Origin: RBG-16-66-20 sp035308765
GTDB lineage: Bacteria > Pseudomonadota > Gammaproteobacteria > Burkholderiales > SG8-39
DNA length: 17,416 bases
Direction: 5' to 3'
Assembly (NCBI GenBank): GCA_035308765.1
Contig: DATGGA010000054.1
Location: 1 to 17,416 of the forward strand
The notes under the pieces were generated by a model that worked only from the letters and a program-made list of their open reading frames with translations, was not told where the DNA came from and searched no databases. Below, one piece after another: positions 13,781 through 17,416 of this stretch; position 1 is the stretch's first letter; each line of letters starts with the position of its first letter. The position numbers and the translations under genes were made by a program.

Positions 13781-14227
13781 GTGATAGCCCTGATTCAACG
13801 CGTGACCGAAGCCCGCGTCGAAGTCGATGGCAAGGTCATCGGCGCGATCGGGCGCGGCATTCTGGCGCTGGTGGGCGTGGAGCGCGGCGACGCCGAGGCG
13901 CAGGCGGAGCGGCTGGTCGAACGCGTGCTCGGCTACAGGATCTTTCCCGACGCCGAGGGCAAGATGAATCTCTCGCTCGCGGACATTGAGGGCGAGCTGC
14001 TCGCGGTGCCGCAATTCACGCTTGCCGCGGATACGAAAAAGGGCGCGCGGCCGGGGTTTTCGAGCGCCGCGCCGCCGCAAGCCGGAGAGCGGTTGTTCGG
14101 TCATTTTTGCGAAATGGCAGAGAAAAACATCGTCCTCAAAACCGGAAAATTCGGCGCCGACATGAAGGTCAGCCTGGTGAACGACGGGCCCGTGACGTTC
14201 TGGCTGCAAACGTCGGCTCAGGCGTGA
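13781..14227 (+). CDS. dtd: D-aminoacyl-tRNA deacylase (148 aa)
   Basis: DTD removes D-amino acids, and glycine mischarged on tRNA-Ala, from tRNAs; it is a cytosolic homodimer. The full-length match begins with MIALIQRVTEARVEVDGKVIG and includes GILALVGVERGD, PQFTLAAD (77-84) and the Gly-cisPro motif NDGPVTFWL (134-142). The usual SQFTL motif has Pro for Ser here. The start is GTG at 13781, the conserved family start, with AGGA about ten bases upstream. It lies 16 bp after the YdcH-family gene and 24 bp before the phosphotransferase gene, all on the plus strand. Confidence 0.96.
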   Translation: MIALIQRVTEARVEVDGKVIGAIGRGILALVGVERGDAEAQAERLVERVLGYRIFPDAEGKMNLSLADIEGELLAVPQFTLAADTKKGARPGFSSAAPPQAGERLFGHFCEMAEKNIVLKTGKFGADMKVSLVNDGPVTFWLQTSAQA

Positions 14228-14251
14228 AAATGAGCTAGGATTGCTGCCCCC

Positions 14252-15322
14252 ATGTCCGACCTTTTCATCGGCGTAAAGCCCGTCGAAGAGCGCCATCGCA
14301 TCGATGCGGGGCGCCTCGAGGATTTTCTCAAGAACCGCATCGACGGCTTCCGCGGCCCGCTGCAGGTCGAGCAGTTCAAGGGCGGGCAGTCGAACCCGAC
14401 CTACCGAGTCACGGCCGGCGGCAGGCGCTATGCGCTGCGCAAGAAGCCGCCGGGCAAGCTGCTGCCTTCGGCGCACGCGGTGGACCGCGAGTACAAGGTG
14501 ATCAAGGCGCTGCACTCCGTGGGCTTTCCGGTGGCGCGCCCCTACGTGTTGTGCGAGGACGATGCGGTGATCGGCACCGCGTTCTACGTGATGGACTGCG
14601 TCGAAGGCCGGGTGCTGTGGGATCAGTCGCTGCCGGGCATGCAGAAGGCGGAGCGCAGGGCGATCTGGGAAGAGCTCAACCGCGTCATCGCGCTATTGCA
14701 CGGCGTGGACTACAAGGCGGTCGGGCTGGAGGATTTCGGCAAGGCCGGCAGCTACATCGAGCGCCAGGTCGGGCGCTGGAGCAAGCAGTACGTCGCCTCC
14801 GAGACGCAGAAGATCGAGGCCATGGACAACCTCATCGCCTGGCTGCCGAAGAACGTGCCGGCCACGGACGAGACCACCATCGTGCACGGCGACTACCGGC
14901 TCGACAACACGGTGTTCCACCCGACCGAGCCGAAGATGGTCGCGGTGCTCGACTGGGAACTGTCGACGCTGGGCGATCCGCTGGCCGATTTTTCCTACCA
15001 CTGCATGAGCTGGCACATCCCGCCGGGCAAATTCCGCGGCATCGAGAGCCTGCCGCTGGCGGAACTGGGCATCCCGACCGAGCGCGAGTACGTTGACATG
15101 TACTTCAAGCGCACCGGCCGCAAGAGCATCGAGCCGTCGGTATGGGACTACTACATGGCATATAACCTCTTCCGCATCGCCGCCATCTGCCAGGGCATCG
15201 CGAAGCGGGTGGTGGACGGCACCGCCGCGAGCGAGCATGCGCGCGACGCGGGCGCCCGCGCGCCGCTGCTCGCCGAACTGGGCTGGTCGCAGGTCGAACG
15301 AATTCTGAAACGCGCTTCATAG
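14252..15322 (+). CDS. APH-fold phosphotransferase, ACAD10/11 N-terminal (LvaA-like) type (356 aa)
   Basis: This is an aminoglycoside-phosphotransferase-fold kinase, but of the acyl-CoA branch. GGQSNPTYRV (44-53) forms the nucleotide loop, ALRKKPPGKLLPSAHAVDREY (61-81) carries the ATP lysine, VHGDYRLDNTVFH (211-223) is the Brenner motif with D214 and N219, and VLDWELSTLGDPLAD (232-246) holds metal-binding D234. This type corresponds to the kinase half of eukaryotic ACAD10/11. It also matches LvaA of the Pseudomonas putida levulinate pathway, which phosphorylates 4-hydroxyacyl-CoA. It is therefore probably a hydroxyacyl-CoA kinase, not a resistance gene. The next gene is an acyl-CoA dehydrogenase 10 bp away, whose Shine-Dalgarno overlaps this stop. 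Confidence 0.9.
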   Translation: MSDLFIGVKPVEERHRIDAGRLEDFLKNRIDGFRGPLQVEQFKGGQSNPTYRVTAGGRRYALRKKPPGKLLPSAHAVDREYKVIKALHSVGFPVARPYVLCEDDAVIGTAFYVMDCVEGRVLWDQSLPGMQKAERRAIWEELNRVIALLHGVDYKAVGLEDFGKAGSYIERQVGRWSKQYVASETQKIEAMDNLIAWLPKNVPATDETTIVHGDYRLDNTVFHPTEPKMVAVLDWELSTLGDPLADFSYHCMSWHIPPGKFRGIESLPLAELGIPTEREYVDMYFKRTGRKSIEPSVWDYYMAYNLFRIAAICQGIAKRVVDGTAASEHARDAGARAPLLAELGWSQVERILKRAS

Positions 15323-15325
15323 GAG
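15321..15325 (+). promoter_or_regulatory. Ribosome binding site of the acyl-CoA dehydrogenase gene overlapping the kinase stop
   Basis: AGGAG shares two bases with the TAG stop of the kinase gene and lies seven bases before ATG at 15333. This supports translational coupling and a matched supply of the two enzymes. Confidence 0.65.
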
Positions 15326-15332
15326 CATTGCC

Positions 15333-16570
<1,238 letters not shown>

Positions 16571-16574
<4 letters not shown>

Positions 16575-17416
16575 CGACTCATTACCGCGCCGAGTTCGTC
16601 CGCAGTCTGCGCCAGTTCGGCCTCGGAATTGAGGATGTCGGGGCAAAGCCGCAGCCGGTCGCCGCGCGCATCGGTCGTGATGCCCCGGCGCCCGAGCTCG
16701 TCGGCGAGCCGCGCCGCTTCGGGATGGGCCAAGGTAAGAAAGGCACCATGGCCCTCGCCCGTCCCTTCGGCCCGCACGCCTTGGCGCCCGAGCAGCTCCG
16801 CAAGCAGCGCCTTCTGCGCGAGCGAATAGGCGCGCAGCCGGTCCACGCCCAGCTCCAGCGTCAGTTCCAGCCCGGCCAGCGCCTGTACCGGGGAGAGCAC
16901 CGGCGGCGTCGATTCGAGCCAGGCATCGCCGCCGGGACCGAACTGCGGCGGATCCGGGCGCTGATAACTGAACATGTCCCGCTTCGCGAACCAGCCGGTG
17001 TCGAGCGTGCGCATCGTTTCCGCGAGGCCCGGACGCACGTAGAGCCAGCACGCGCCGGGGCCGCCGCGCAGGTACTTGTAGGATCCGCCGACTGCGAAGT
17101 CGACCTCCAGGGACGCAAGATCGAGGGGCAGCGCGCCGGCATGGTGGTAGACATCGAGCAGCACCAGCGCGCCCGCGGCGCGGGCCGCGCGCACCAGCCT
17201 GGACAGCGTGTCCACGCGCTCGCCGTCGCGGAACATCACGCTGGAGACGACCACCAGCGTCGCGCTGCCAACCTGCAGCTCGCGCCAGGGCATGATCCCG
17301 AGATCGATCCGGCCCTTCTCGCGGTAGGCGCGCAATATGAAATCGAGCGAATCGAATTCCCCGTCGGTCGCCGCAACTTGCGCCTTTCCGGGCAGCGCAT
17401 TCAGCACGGCGCGCAG
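16571..17416 (-). CDS. Kynureninase-like PLP-dependent enzyme (5' end outside the window)
   Basis: The frame is open to the right edge, so the N-terminus is missing; 281 residues are visible. The fold-type I PLP core is clear: TLVVVSSVMFRDGERVDTL, then LLDVYHHAGALPLDL with the cofactor aspartate, then DFAVGGSYKYLRGGPGACWLYVRP with the Schiff-base lysine (SYK). The wording AVG.SYKYL.GGPGA and the later STPPVLSPVQALAGLEL are those of kynureninase (EC 3.7.1.3), which splits kynurenine to anthranilate and alanine. A related class-V aminotransferase or cysteine-desulfurase-like enzyme is possible, and no kyn partner gene is in view. A GTG at 17407 is an internal codon, not the start. The stop overlaps the convergent dehydrogenase stop by 4 bp. 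Confidence 0.8.

Noticed and set aside
14252..15322. Aminoglycoside resistance gene
   Set aside because: The fold is APH-like, but the sequence belongs to the acyl-CoA-associated kinase group and is coupled to an acyl-CoA dehydrogenase.

Overview
The window is a GC-rich, densely packed bacterial chromosome segment. Gene content suggests a betaproteobacterium of Burkholderiales type (inference from gene families; no rRNA or marker gene is present). Evidence includes a Ugp-like ABC importer, DUF1499, a YdcH-family protein, dtd, and a phosphotransferase/acyl-CoA dehydrogenase pair. I found 19 protein genes, two cut by the window edges. I saw no tRNA, rRNA, CRISPR array, insertion sequence or phage gene. 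No gene-free stretch exceeds 300 bases; the longest gap is about 100 bases (13443-13542).

Layout. (1) 1-3048, minus strand: a three-gene set. It comprises a 602-residue protein with one N-terminal membrane segment, a prepilin with a textbook leader, and a Sel1-repeat protein running off the left edge. This block is visibly lower in GC than the rest and is probably a surface-pilus module. (2) 3065-5924, minus: a haloalkane dehalogenase-like hydrolase closely matching the DhlA type, overlapping a PLP-dependent threonine/serine ammonia-lyase-like gene. A hairpin follows, then an NADPH:quinone oxidoreductase. (3) 5946-6752, plus: a crotonase divergent from the hydrolase with only 21 bp between start codons. 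(4) 6760-7567: a small unknown gene and a DUF1499 gene, divergent, around a perfect 22-bp palindrome. (5) 7560-12396, minus: a Ugp-like importer operon in the order ATPase, binding protein, permease, permease, ending in an endonuclease/exonuclease/phosphatase-family hydrolase. (6) 12462-13442, minus: an HD-domain phosphohydrolase. (7) 13543-14227, plus: a YdcH/DUF465 protein and D-aminoacyl-tRNA deacylase. (8) 14252-16574, plus: an APH-fold kinase and an acyl-CoA dehydrogenase, tightly coupled, matching the two halves of eukaryotic ACAD10/11 and the LvaA/LvaC pair. (9) 16571-17416, minus: the C-terminal two thirds of a kynureninase-like PLP enzyme, cut by the right edge.

How it works together. 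Most of the window looks like catabolic and transport genes of a metabolically versatile heterotroph: acyl-CoA breakdown, dehalogenase-like hydrolysis, amino-acid deamination, and uptake of a phosphorylated or sugar-like solute. Many genes overlap or abut, and several starts (GTG, TTG) are fixed by good Shine-Dalgarno sequences. The less ordinary items are the paired pilin-like proteins with a shared head module, the complete DhlA-type active site, the palindromic divergent region, and the APH-ACAD pair. Nothing in the window is clearly a wholly new system.
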